Origin: Ochotona curzoniae | Taxonomy: Eukaryota; Chordata; Mammalia; Lagomorpha; Ochotonidae | Reading direction: 5' to 3' | NCBI RefSeq assembly: GCF_017591425.1 | Contig: NW_024466218.1 | Span: forward strand, 11,484,001 to 11,548,000 | Length of the DNA: 64,000 nucleotides | Shown: positions 57,401-64,000 of the stretch, piece by piece | How positions within the stretch are numbered: position 1 is the first letter of the stretch | Layout of the letters: the number at the start of each line of letters is the position of its first letter | Notes under the pieces: generated by a model | What the model was told of the DNA's origin: nothing | Database searches by the model: none | Seen by the model: the letters and a program-made list of their open reading frames with translations, nothing else | Position numbers and translations under genes: made by a program

Positions 57401-60400
57401 CAAACATTTTAAATAGATAGGTTTCCTTTTTTATTTTGAAATCTATGTGCTGGTTTTTTTTTTTTTTTTAAGATTTATTTTAGTTTCGGAAAGTCAGATT
57501 TACAGAGAAGGAAAAACAGAAAGATGTTCATCTGCTGGTTCTCTCCCCAAATGGCCACACTGCCAGAGCTGAGCTGATCCAAAGCCAGAAGCCAGGAGCT
57601 TCTTCCGGGTCTCCCATGTGGGTGCAGGATCCCAAGGCCTTCAGTTGTCTTTGGCTGCTTTCTCAGGCCACAAGCAGGGAGCTGAAAGGGAAGTGGGGCA
57701 GCTGAGACAAGAACTGGCACCCATATGGGATCCCAGCAGATGCAAGGCAAGGACCTTAGCCACAAGGTTATTGTGCCAGACCCTCCTTTAAGACTTCAAA
57801 GAATTGGGGCTGGTGCTATAGTGTAGTGGTTAAAGTCCTCGCCTTAAATGCACCAGGATCCCACATAGGCATTGGTCTAATTCTGGCGGTTCCATTTCCC
57901 ATCCATGTGCTGGTTTTTTATAATGTACATTTTTCTTTTTTTTTAAAGATTTATTTTTATTATTTTTTCATTGGAAAGGCGGATATACAGAGAGGAGAGA
58001 CAGAGAGGAAGATCTTCCATCCGATGATTCACTCCCCAAGTGAGCGCAACGGGCCGATACTATGCCGATCCGAAGCCAGGAGCCTCTTCCGGGTCTCCCA
58101 CGCGGGTGCAGGGTCCCAAAGCTTTGGGCCGTCCTCGACTGCTTTCCCAGGCCACAGGCAGGGAGCTGGAAGGGAAGCGGGGCTGCCGGGATTAGAACCG
58201 GCGCCCATATGGGATCCCGGGCGTGCAAGGCGAGGACTTAACCACTTGCGCCACCGCGCCGGGCCCATAATGTACATTTTTCATGAAGTCTGGGAAAACC
58301 TCATGTATGGAAAATAATCCACTGTTTAATTTTTCAAGTGCCCCCAAGTGGCCAGGTCTGGGACTGCAATCCAGGTTTCCCTTCTCGGCGACCACCACGC
58401 TGAAAGTCCTGCTAGCTGAACAGTCACGGCCGCCCCCCAGGGTCTGCATCTGCAGGACGCTGGAGTGAGGAGCCCGGGACTCAGTGTGGGACACAGGGAT
58501 CTGAACTGCTAGGCTCAAGACTCACCTCAGAGTTCCAGTGTCTCTGCAGCAAAATAAATGTTATCTTTTACTCACCTTTCCCATGAATTTTTTGCAATGC
58601 CCTCATGTTTTATTTAGCCTTCTTGACTCAGCCAGGGGCTATTTCACAGCACCCTCCCTTGAAGGCAGGCTGCCACCTGTTCATTTCCACTGCTGTAAGA
58701 ATAATCAGTCTTGCTCTCTCCCTCTGTCCCTCTCTCTCGTTGAGTCAGCAGGTCCATTCCTGTTTTCTTGAAACACCCCAAGTTGCTCTGGGTGTTTAGG
58801 CACCCATGGTCTCAGGGGGCTCATGGTCCTGGCCAGGGTCACCCCTTAATCCTGTCTGCATTCTCCCCCCCCCCCCCACTGAGCTGGTCCCACCTCCTCT
58901 GAGCAGCACATGCTATTGGCTGTTGGTTTGTGGAAATGCGGTCTTTATAATTTTGAGAAATGTTCCATCTACAGCTAATTTGTAGGGAGTTTTCTTTTAT
59001 CATGAGAGTTGAATCATACCTCACTCAGAGTTGTTCTTTCACTTATTTGAAGTTCTATTCACTGTCATGATCTTATCAAATGCTTTCTCTCTGCGTCTAT
59101 GGAGCTATGTGGTTCTTGTTATTCATTCTATTGATGGATTTATGATGTTTATTGATTTGTTAATACTGAACCACCCTTGCATTTATAGGATAGATCACCC
59201 TTGATCATAAAGTTTGATATTTTTTTGACGTGGTTTTAGTTGAGCATCTTTGCATCAGTGTTTGCTTGACCTAATCTTGATAAGGTATAGGAATCCATTT
59301 GTTTGAGGCTGCACAGTTTATTAGTGTTTAGTTCTTCATGGTAGTTTATGATCTTTTGTATTTCAGTTGTAGTATCTTTGTTTTTATCTCTACTTGTATT
59401 TGTTTGAAATTTTCCTCTTTTTTGCTTTGCAATTTGGCTAGAAGTTTCAGTTTTATTTTCTCAAAAAGCCAACTTTTTCTTTCTTGATTTTTTTTTTTAG
59501 TTTCAATTTCGTTTATTTCTGTGCTGATTTTTATTATTTCTTTTTCTTCTGTTAATTTTGAGTTTTCCTTTTAAAGATTTCTTTATTTTTACTGGAAAGG
59601 AAAATATACAGAGAGAATGATGTTGCATCTGCTGGTGCACTCCCCAAATGGCCACAATGGCAGGAGTTGACCCAATCCAAAGCCAGGGGCCAGGAGCTTC
59701 TTCCAGGTCCCCCTTGCGGGCACAGGGTCCCAAGGCTCTGGGCCATTCTCCGCTGCCTTCCCAGGCTATCATCAGGGAGCTGGATCAGAAGTGGAGCAGC
59801 TGGGACATGAGCCAGTGCCCACATGGGATGCTGGCACTTGCAGGTGGAGGATTAGCCGGTTGAGTCATTGTGCAAGCTCTTACTATTTTTTTTCCCAAGT
59901 CTTCAATGTCTTTGAGACATTTTTCTTTTTTTAATGTAAGTATTTAATGCTATTAACTTCCCTCTTAATACTGTTTTTGCTGTATACCATAAGTTTTGAT
60001 ATGTTGTGGATTAATTTTCATTTACTTCAAGAAATTTTAAAAATTCCTTTTTAATTTCTTTAATGATCCAATTATCACTCAATAGCATGTTTTTAGATTT
60101 CAAAGTATTTATGAGTGTTCTGTTTTTCTTCTTGTTGATTTCTTGTTTTATTTCTTTATGTTGTAAGATGATACATGGTATGATTTCAATCCTTTTAAAT
60201 TTGCTGAGATTTGATTTGTGTCCTAATATGTGGTCTACTCTAGAAATTGATCTGTGAGAAAGAAAATGTGTATCAGGGTTGGCACGGTAGCCTAGTGGCT
60301 AAAGTCCTTGCCTTGAGTGCTCCGGGATCCCGTATGGGCACTCGTTCTAATCCTGGCAGCCCCCTTCCCGTCCAGCTACCTGCTCGTGGCTTGGGAAAGC

Positions 60401-62459
60401 AGTCAAAGACAGCTCAAAGCCTTGGGACCCTGCACCTGTGTGAGAGACCCGGAAGAAGTTCTGGGCTTCTCGCTTTTGATCTGCACAGCACCGGCCGTTG
60501 GCGACCACTAGGGGAGTGAACCAGCGGATGGAAGATCTTCCTATCTGTCTCTCCTCCTCTCTGTATATCTGACTTATCAATAATAAAAATAAAAATAAAA
60601 GTAAAAGTAAAAATAAAAAGGATGTGTAACTTGTAGCTTTTGGGAGAAGTGTCCTATAAATGCCTCTTAGATCCATTTCTACCTCCTGGAACCAGCAGAG
60701 GGCAGGCAAGAGCCTTGAAAACTTGAGATTGTGTAATTGAACCCAAAGTTGGGGGGACTGAGGCAAAGCAAGCACCTCACATCATCACAGGAATGCTTGT
60801 TGTCAGGCTGCCATGGGCCTGCCTGGCATAGTTCCTGGCTGGAGCCTGCTCTGGGAGGGCCGCAGCTCCACGGAAATATCTTGTGAACTGGGCTGGAAAC
60901 CTGGGGTCTCCGAAATTGAATTTGTTCTTTGCACATTTCTGAAGCCTACTTCTGTAATCCAAACACTGACCTGAAACTCCTCCCCTACAAGGCAGAGTAA
61001 ATTGGACATCAGTAACCCTGGCTCATGTCCCATTTAATCCACAGGTCGACAAAATGGCATGTCTTCATAACATCCACCTGCGAACTGGCTGCTTCTGTAA
61101 CACAGGGGCCTGCCAGAGGCACCTGCAGATAAGCAACAACATGGTCAAGAAGCATCATCAGGTGGGTTCAGGGCACTGTGGCCCAGGCACTGGCCTGCAT
61201 GGCCCTGGCCAGCACCTTTTGTTGTGCTTGTGGTGGGTCCTGAGTCTGGCATGGGGGCTGGTGCTGTAGACTCATTTTTGAGGGCATTCTGTGGATGTAT
61301 GAAACAAAACAAGGGTCAACAAAACCAGAAAATAGGATACTATCTCTATGGCAGTGCTTTCTGAGCCAGTTCTTCCTTTGGGGGCAGAAATATTAGGGTA
61401 GAGAGGGGTTTAACTAGGGAGGTGTTATATCTGCACTTCTAGTTCCCCCAGAGTATCACCTGTATGCTAGAGTTGGCCTCCTCTGCATTGGAGTGGCATG
61501 GAACCTTCTGGGGTTGAAGAATTTTGTGTCTCCCTGGATCCTCCCTCCCTAGCTTTCCTTTGGGCCTGAGGTTTCTAACTTTGGGCATGGGGAGTGTCAT
61601 TTCATAAGAGTAGCTTGAATGTCACAGAGCCCTGATTTACTTTGGGATCGTTTGTAATTTGAGTTTGCTTGGGTTGCTACTGAAGATTGCATACACCAGA
61701 TCCTAACTAACTGTTAGCTGGGGATTACTGAGAAGGAGAGAGAAGAAAAGGGAGAGAGAGAAGGAGAGGGAGGGGGGAACAGAGCACACGGGAAGAGGGG
61801 AGAGAGGCTCAGAGCCCAGAGAATGGTGGTTCTAGACCTAATATTTGACCCTGTGGAATGCCACAGCACCATGTCTCTGGGCCATTGGTCTGGACCCAGG
61901 GAGATTTCCGGGAAGCCTAATGCACCAGGTTGACCAGTGCCCAACACCGGGCAGCTGGGCTAGGAGACCATCTGCCTTTTGTCCCTGCTGCTGGCTGAGA
62001 CTCCTGGGCTGGCTGGCTTCACGGCAGGGACCTAGGCTGCTTGCTTTGCAAGCTCCTCTGTCCTCCACTCCTTCTTGAAAGGGCAGCTCTGTAGGCCTCC
62101 TGTCAATCCTGAGGGAGGCTCATGGGGGCCAGCAGATATCTGTTCCGCTTTAGCTCTGGTAGGCATAAGCTGGTACCTGCATGGGCCAGCACTGTGCTGA
62201 GTGCTGGCTTAACAATAGCCATGAAGTGTTTCTGCCCAAAACTTTCACGGCGCCATGAAGTTGGGTGGTTCCATTTAAGCTCTGAGCAGACTGAGGCCCT
62301 GAAAGCAGGTTTCTGAGCGCACAGAACTGAAGGCTGTCTCAGACACACAGCTGTGGATTACTTTACTCTATTTTTACTTATCTGTCTATTTGAGGGTGGG
62401 AAGGAGAAAGTAAGGTGGGGGGAGAGATGGGGGGAAGAGAGGGAGGGAGGGAGGGAGGA

Positions 62460-62490
<31 letters not shown>

Positions 62491-63427
62491 AAGGGAAGAA
62501 AAGGGGAAAAGAAGAGGGACAGGGAGGGAGTGATTGAGCCCATCTGCTGGCTGACTCCCCGAGTGCCCATGATGACGCAGGCTGCGCTGCAGCTGAAGCT
62601 AGGATCTCAAGAACTTGAGCCATGACCACTTCCTGCTGGGGTCTGCCTTAACAGAAGGATGGAGTTGGGAGCCAGAGGCAGGTGCTGAACGGTTCCTGTT
62701 GATGTAGGATGCTGGCGGTACTAGTGTCTTAACCAGTATTACTGTACTTCACTACTATTAATTTCTTAAAATTCTTTTATTTTGGTAATCTTTACATAGT
62801 TGATGAGGGCACAAAGGGTCAAGGGCTACAGGAATGTGTGGGTAAGACCATTGTTTCCACATTAATATTTTTTTTTCCTGTATCCAGGGTAAGGGAAGAG
62901 ATAAGGGGAAAAGCTCCACCCACTACTATTAATTTTAAAATTAATACAGTTTGCCTTGCGACATGCATCCCTCTGGCTGATCTGTGTCCCCTGTATTTTA
63001 GGCTGGCCATGTCTGCGGGGATGACGTGGACCTCATCGATGGGCAGCCGACAGGCTCCGTGAGGATCTCGTTTGGTTACATGTCCACGCTGGAGGATGCC
63101 CAGGCCTTGCTCAGCTTCATCACGGCCACCTGGCTGCACTCATCCAAGGGCCACCCTGCCCGTGTGGCCGCACCACTAGGGGTGCAGGATGTGGCGATGG
63201 TCCAGGAGGGATGTGACCTTTCTCCTCAGGAAGGCTCCCTCCCCGACTCCCGGCTTCCGATGGACCCGGCCACCCCTGTGAGCGTCCTGGGCCCATCCTC
63301 GGCTGAGGCCGGGCCGGCCCTGCAGACGCCTTCAGAAGGAGCGGCGGGAGTGCCTGATGGGGGCTTGGGGACACATGTTGTCACCAACATTTACCTCTAC
63401 CCCATTAAATCCTGTGCTGCGTTTGAG
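41880..63427 (+). CDS. MOCOS: Molybdenum cofactor sulfurase, 5' part of gene (8 exons)
   Basis: Cytosolic enzyme that takes sulfur from L-cysteine and transfers it to desulfo-molybdenum cofactor, activating xanthine dehydrogenase and aldehyde oxidase. Exons: 41880-42009, 44872-44961, 49029-49095, 50543-51175, 53893-53969, 56789-56988, 61045-61161, 63002-63427; all junctions are GT-AG and the joined frame is exactly 580 codons. The class V aminotransferase (NifS-like) domain spans about residues 44-485. DSHTSVVG lies in exon 4, Asp231 sits in LLDAACY, and the pyridoxal-phosphate lysine is Lys257 in SFYKIFGFPTG. The cysteine motif RTGCFCNTGACQ (Cys415, 417, 422) carries the expected persulfide cysteine. 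A variable linker and the start of the MOSC domain (VVTNIYLYPIKSC) follow. The family protein is about 888 residues, so the rest of the MOSC region lies beyond the window. Start chosen at 41880: strong Kozak, CpG island, and MAGRAAE agrees with the human MAGAAAE I recall. Confidence 0.97.
42481..44108. other. MOCOS intron 1, nothing recognised
   Basis: GC-rich intron without SINEs for 1.6 kb after the CpG island. Possible intronic regulatory sequence; no motif stands out. Confidence 0.4.
44109..44270 (+). repeat. CSINE (old), plus, 5'-truncated
   Basis: 'gctgctgggatgggacc' and 'gccatttagggagtgaacca' to an AATAAAAATAAATC tail. Confidence 0.7.
44271..44871. other. MOCOS intron 1, no repeat recognised
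   Basis: Unique-looking 600 bases before exon 2. Confidence 0.4.
44872..44961 (+). CDS. MOCOS: MOCOS exon 2
   Basis: Acceptor ctttcag, donor gtaaag. Encodes TVYLDHAGATLFPQSQLTNF through TEDLMNNVY. YLDHAGATL is the hallmark start of the aminotransferase fold in this family. Confidence 0.97.
45215..45521 (-). repeat. CSINE (old), minus
   Basis: 'cattcatttacatggtaagt' to 'gtgccacaataccagccc'. Confidence 0.72.
45523..45650. mobile_element. probable L2/MIR-like relic
   Basis: 'acgtttattgactttctgt', 'gagaacaaaataatcac' and 'tggaggcttttgatctagt' follow the layout of old L2-type repeats. Low confidence. Confidence 0.35.
45943..46279 (-). repeat. CSINE, minus
   Basis: 'tttttttacaagatgtattc' to 'gaagccatcgactcaggccc'. 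Confidence 0.83.
46320..46602 (+). repeat. CSINE (old), plus
   Basis: 'ggggccagtgttgtagcata' (old head) to 'ctctctgtcactctttta'. Confidence 0.77.
46603..46883 (-). repeat. CSINE (old), minus
   Basis: Tail-to-tail with the preceding copy, sharing the 'ttatttatttgtttgaaagg' junction. Confidence 0.73.
47298..47609 (+). repeat. CSINE (young), plus, shortened head, with target duplication
   Basis: Flanked by AATCCCAGGAACAG at 47284-47297 and 47610-47623. The first part of the head is deleted ('ggcccaccaaagtcctc'). Confidence 0.9.
47624..48454. other. MOCOS intron 2 stretch, nothing recognised
   Basis: Unique-looking, with a G run at 48108-48118. No gene or repeat supported. Confidence 0.35.
48455..48960 (+). 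mobile_element. L1M 3' UTR fragment
   Basis: Same motif series as 20390-21540: 'ccctggacaaccattgtc', 'gtaaatggaatcaaacac' and 'aggagtggaattgctgggtc' followed by 'atgtggtag'. Ends about 70 bases before MOCOS exon 3. Confidence 0.7.
49029..49095 (+). CDS. MOCOS: MOCOS exon 3
   Basis: Acceptor tgccag, donor gtgagt. Encodes NPHSQNISSKLTHDTVEQVR followed by Y. NPHS is a conserved substrate-side loop in class V desulfurases. Confidence 0.97.
49585..49896 (-). repeat. CSINE, minus
   Basis: 'tagtttattagaaaggcaaa' to 'acattgcactgggccc'. Confidence 0.82.
49905..50176 (-). repeat. CSINE (old), minus
   Basis: 'ctaattagtgtgtttgagag' to 'caccaaacacccaccct'; strongly diverged. Confidence 0.62.
50543..51175 (+). 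CDS. MOCOS: MOCOS exon 4 (large catalytic exon)
   Basis: Acceptor tcctcag, donor gtaact. 633 bases, from ILAHFHTSPEDYSVIFTAGC to EDFYIPRHSVAE. Contains GCTAALKLV, DSHTSVVGMR, the cofactor aspartate (codon at 50946) and the Schiff-base lysine (codon at 51024). The loop after the PEDL motif is about three residues shorter than in the human protein as I recall it. GC-rich third positions. Confidence 0.98.
51176..53214. other. MOCOS intron 4, no SINE
   Basis: About 2 kb without CSINE, unusual for this window. Contains a G10-type run (51905-51915) and a T19 tract (52577-52595). No gene supported. Confidence 0.4.
53215..53325. mobile_element. probable L2-like relic
   Basis: 'gtgtcttgtctcacaggctg' and 'acggtgccctgcatccagta' followed by 'ggtgggcagtc' resemble the L2 3' end. 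Confidence 0.35.
53893..53969 (+). CDS. MOCOS: MOCOS exon 5
   Basis: Acceptor gtcacag, donor gtcagt. Encodes FEDGTISFLDVIAVKHGFDA followed by LERLT. A SINE begins only about 25 bases after the donor. Confidence 0.97.
53993..54271 (-). repeat. CSINE (old), minus
   Basis: Starts about 25 bases after the exon 5 donor; 'aagtttttgtttatttattt' to 'cactgtgcccattgcctg'. Confidence 0.73.
54456..54783 (-). repeat. CSINE, minus
   Basis: 'ttttttaaaaagatttattt' to 'aggctatcgtgccgagccc'. Confidence 0.84.
54790..55117 (-). repeat. CSINE (young), minus
   Basis: 'attttcattattattattta' to 'aagctaccgtgccagttcc'. Flanks 'cccaatttt' and 'cctaatttt' look like target duplications. Confidence 0.85.
55125..55328 (-). 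repeat. CSINE (old), minus, head missing
   Basis: 'ttttttaaaaagtgttttct' to 'gaaagggaagtcgagcagct', cut by the next copy. Confidence 0.68.
55335..55688 (-). repeat. CSINE (old), minus, with expanded purine tract
   Basis: 'aaattttatttttttgaaat', a GGGA/GAGA expansion at 55376-55445, then body to 'ccacataccagccccc'. Confidence 0.77.
55690..55960 (+). mobile_element. L1M 3' UTR fragment
   Basis: 'gaatctgcttctt', then 'catctggcttatttcacagg' and 'gtaatgttctccaggttca' are L1MA/L1MB 3' UTR motifs. Flanked on both sides by SINEs. Confidence 0.6.
55965..56213 (-). repeat. CSINE (old), minus, tail missing
   Basis: 'ctttactccccagtgatcac' to 'gtgccacaatacccacc'. Confidence 0.68.
56438..56711 (-). repeat. 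CSINE (old), minus
   Basis: 'gagttgaaaaatgtatttga' to 'aggccaaggtcccggcccc'; ends 77 bases before exon 6. Confidence 0.7.
56789..56988 (+). CDS. MOCOS: MOCOS exon 6
   Basis: Acceptor tctccag, donor gtaggt. Encodes GMENIKQHTFSLARYTYTAL through NFNVLDDRGNVVGYSQ, the small-domain strands of the aminotransferase fold. Confidence 0.98.
57240..57412 (+). repeat. CSINE (old), plus, degenerate
   Basis: 'gcatctggtgcagcgggacc' and 'gtctgggttcagg' followed by a CT-rich end and 'aaataaaagcaaac'. Weak. Confidence 0.45.
57461..57782 (-). repeat. CSINE, minus
   Basis: Preceded by 'atgtgctggtttttt' (57445), which recurs at 57905. Full body, head 'gttattgtgccagaccc'. Confidence 0.85.
57806..57904 (+). repeat. 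CSINE, plus, head half only
   Basis: 'ggggctggtgctatagtgta' to 'ttccatttcccatcc', where it stops at the duplicated flank 'atgtgctggtttttt'. Lies head-to-head with 57461-57782. Confidence 0.8.
57936..58266 (-). repeat. CSINE (youngest type), minus, with target duplication
   Basis: Flanked by ATAATGTACATTTTTC at 57920-57935 and 58267-58282. Shares the 'gatcccgggcgtgcaaggcg' and 'gccaccgcgccgggccc' head with 21837-22155. Nearly intact. Confidence 0.94.
58283..58944. other. MOCOS intron 6 stretch, no repeat recognised
   Basis: Includes a C-run (58866-58878). No gene supported. Confidence 0.4.
58866..58878. repeat. poly(C) run
   Basis: Thirteen or so consecutive C. Confidence 0.9.
58945..59569 (-). 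mobile_element. L1 ORF2 fragment, antisense, part 1
   Basis: Antisense L1 ORF2 text in the right order: 'tttatcatgagagttgaatc', 'caaatgctttctctctgcgt', 'actgaaccacccttgcattt', 'ctcaaaaagccaactttttc', 'cgtttatttctgtgctgatt'. Reading frame decayed. Confidence 0.8.
59570..59879 (-). repeat. CSINE, minus, in the antisense L1
   Basis: 'tttaaagatttctttatttt' to 'gttgagtcattgtgcaagct'. Splits the L1 ORF2 copy. Confidence 0.82.
59880..60272 (-). mobile_element. L1 ORF2 fragment, antisense, part 2
   Basis: Continues after the SINE at 59570: 'gctgtataccataagttttg', 'tttacttcaagaaatttt', 'tgatttcaatccttttaaat', 'taatatgtggtctactctag'. Confidence 0.8.
60273..60619 (+). repeat. CSINE (young), plus, in the antisense L1
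   Basis: Head 'agggttggcacggtagccta', tail of AATAAAAATAAAAGT units (60581-60619). Second split of the L1. Confidence 0.88.
60620..60700 (-). mobile_element. L1 ORF2 fragment, antisense, part 3
   Basis: Resumes after the SINE at 60273 with 'ttgtagcttttgggagaagt' and 'cctcttagatccatttctac', the next L1 segment in order. Confidence 0.65.
61045..61161 (+). CDS. MOCOS: MOCOS exon 7 (active-site cysteine exon)
   Basis: Acceptor tccacag, donor gtgggt. Encodes VDKMACLHNIHLRTGCFCNT and then GACQRHLQISNNMVKKHHQ. The CFCNTGAC cluster holds the persulfide-forming cysteine of the family. Confidence 0.98.
61162..61720. other. MOCOS intron 7 stretch, nothing recognised
   Basis: Unique-looking sequence after exon 7. 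Confidence 0.4.
61728..61810. repeat. purine-rich tract
   Basis: GA/GGA-rich on the + strand with few pyrimidine interruptions. Confidence 0.75.
62365..62748 (-). repeat. CSINE (old), minus, with expanded purine tract
   Basis: 'tctatttttacttatctgtc', purine tract 62395-62530, then 'tctgctggctgactccccga' to 'ccagtattactgtac'. Confidence 0.65.
62395..62530. repeat. 135-base polypurine tract
   Basis: Almost uninterrupted G/A on the + strand, with GGGA units in tandem (62438-62456) followed by GA repeats. Confidence 0.9.
62770..62930 (+). repeat. unclassified interspersed repeat, copy C (partial)
   Basis: Matches only the 5' third of copies A and B ('acatagttgatgagg', 'gtaagaccattgtttccaca', 'aagctccaccca'). 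It ends about 70 bases before the MOCOS exon 8 acceptor. Confidence 0.5.
63002..63427 (+). CDS. MOCOS: MOCOS exon 8 (end of desulfurase domain, linker, MOSC start)
   Basis: Acceptor attttag, donor gtaagg. Encodes AGHVCGDDVDLIDGQPTGSV, which closes the desulfurase domain (VRISFGYMSTLEDAQALL). Next comes a low-conservation, Pro/Ser/Gly-rich linker of about 80 residues, and then THVVTNIYLYPIKSCAAFE, the first conserved strand of the MOSC N-terminal domain. Confidence 0.97.
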
Positions 63428-63647
63428 GTAAGGACTTTCTCTTTGTTTCCCACTAGAATAGCCATCTTTATTTGTAAAAATGCAGAAATAATATATGTTA
63501 TTTCGGTCCTTCTAGATTCTCTTTTTTTACAAAAACAAAAAGGCACAGAACAACTTTCTCGTTGTCTTTTTTTTTTCAGCTCTCTCTGCTGCCCCCTTCA
63601 GTTAGCTGCTAGTCATTGCCTGAACTGAAACAAATCCCTTTTCCTGG

Positions 63648-63890
63648 AGTGGTCATTTAGCCTAGCGGTTAAGATGCCCACATTGAAACTTGGAGTGCCA
63701 GGGGGCATTCTTGGCTGGTCTACTGACTACAGCTTCCTGTCCACGCAGACCCTCGGTGGCATTAGTTAACGACTGGATCTGGTGATTGCGTGCCTGCCAC
63801 CCACATGGGAGGCCCGGACTCGGGTTCCTGGCTGCTGGGGTTGGCCTGGTGTGCAGCCCCAGGCACTGTAGCTTCCTCTTGCACATCTGT
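63648..63890 (+). repeat. CSINE (old), plus
   Basis: 'ggtcatttagcctagcggtt', 'gcctgccacccacatgggag', diverged. Runs toward the right edge. Confidence 0.6.
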
Positions 63891-64000
63891 CCCTGCACTC
63901 CACAGCCCCTCCTTCCCACTGTCCATGGGGCCTCAGTCTTTCCTGCCTTCCTTCACTGGAAGACCCATCTAAGTTTGCACCCACTCTCTCCACAAGAGGA

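Noticed and set aside
57810..58317. possible new gene from a 163-codon frame
   Set aside because: Entirely made of two SINEs and their target duplication.
41880..63427. MOCOS as a pseudogene or retrocopy
   Set aside because: Introns are present, all splice sites are canonical, the frame is open for 580 codons and the key catalytic residues are intact.

Overview
This is a mammalian nuclear genomic window. It holds two protein-coding genes in the same (+) orientation, with the intron sizes, GT-AG splice sites and dense retroposons of a placental genome. The dominant repeat is a tRNA-derived SINE of the lagomorph C-repeat (CSINE) type, with about 70 copies. The youngest copies have a head that differs from the rabbit consensus as I remember it, so a pika (Ochotona) is my best guess; the species is inference. 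Gene order ELP2 then MOCOS matches the known mammalian synteny (human 18q12).

Region 1 (1-33.5 kb) is the 3' part of ELP2, the Elongator subunit 2 WD40 scaffold. Nineteen coding exons join in one uninterrupted frame of 728 residues plus a stop at 32816-32818. A 3' UTR follows, with an AATAAA at 33480-33485. About 98 N-terminal residues, probably three exons, lie left of the window. Region 2 (33.5-41.7 kb) is intergenic: mostly nested SINEs, a CA microsatellite and an unclassified poly(A)-tailed segment. Region 3 (41.7-64 kb) starts with a CpG island and the MOCOS promoter. The first eight coding exons of MOCOS (molybdenum cofactor sulfurase) follow, giving 580 residues: the whole PLP-dependent desulfurase domain, the linker and the first strand of the MOSC domain. 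The rest lies to the right.

The two genes are not known to share a pathway. ELP2 serves tRNA wobble-uridine modification by Elongator. MOCOS sulfurates the molybdenum cofactor for xanthine dehydrogenase and aldehyde oxidase. ELP2 exons are AT-rich at third positions in AT-rich introns, whereas MOCOS exons are GC-rich, so a composition boundary falls between the genes.

Repeats fill much of the rest: nested CSINEs (about three quarters antisense to the genes), one antisense solo LTR of class II ERV type with a perfect 6-bp target duplication, L1 fragments (3' UTR pieces, a sense ORF2 piece and a long antisense ORF2 piece split by two SINEs), a U2 snRNA pseudogene fragment, a three-copy unclassified repeat, and several simple repeats. 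I found no CRISPR array, no prokaryotic operon and no convincing new gene system. The best unusual signals are the triple-nested LTR/SINE/SINE locus, perfect inverted repeats that look like template-switch products inside SINEs, a very young SINE subfamily, and the three-copy unclassified repeat.
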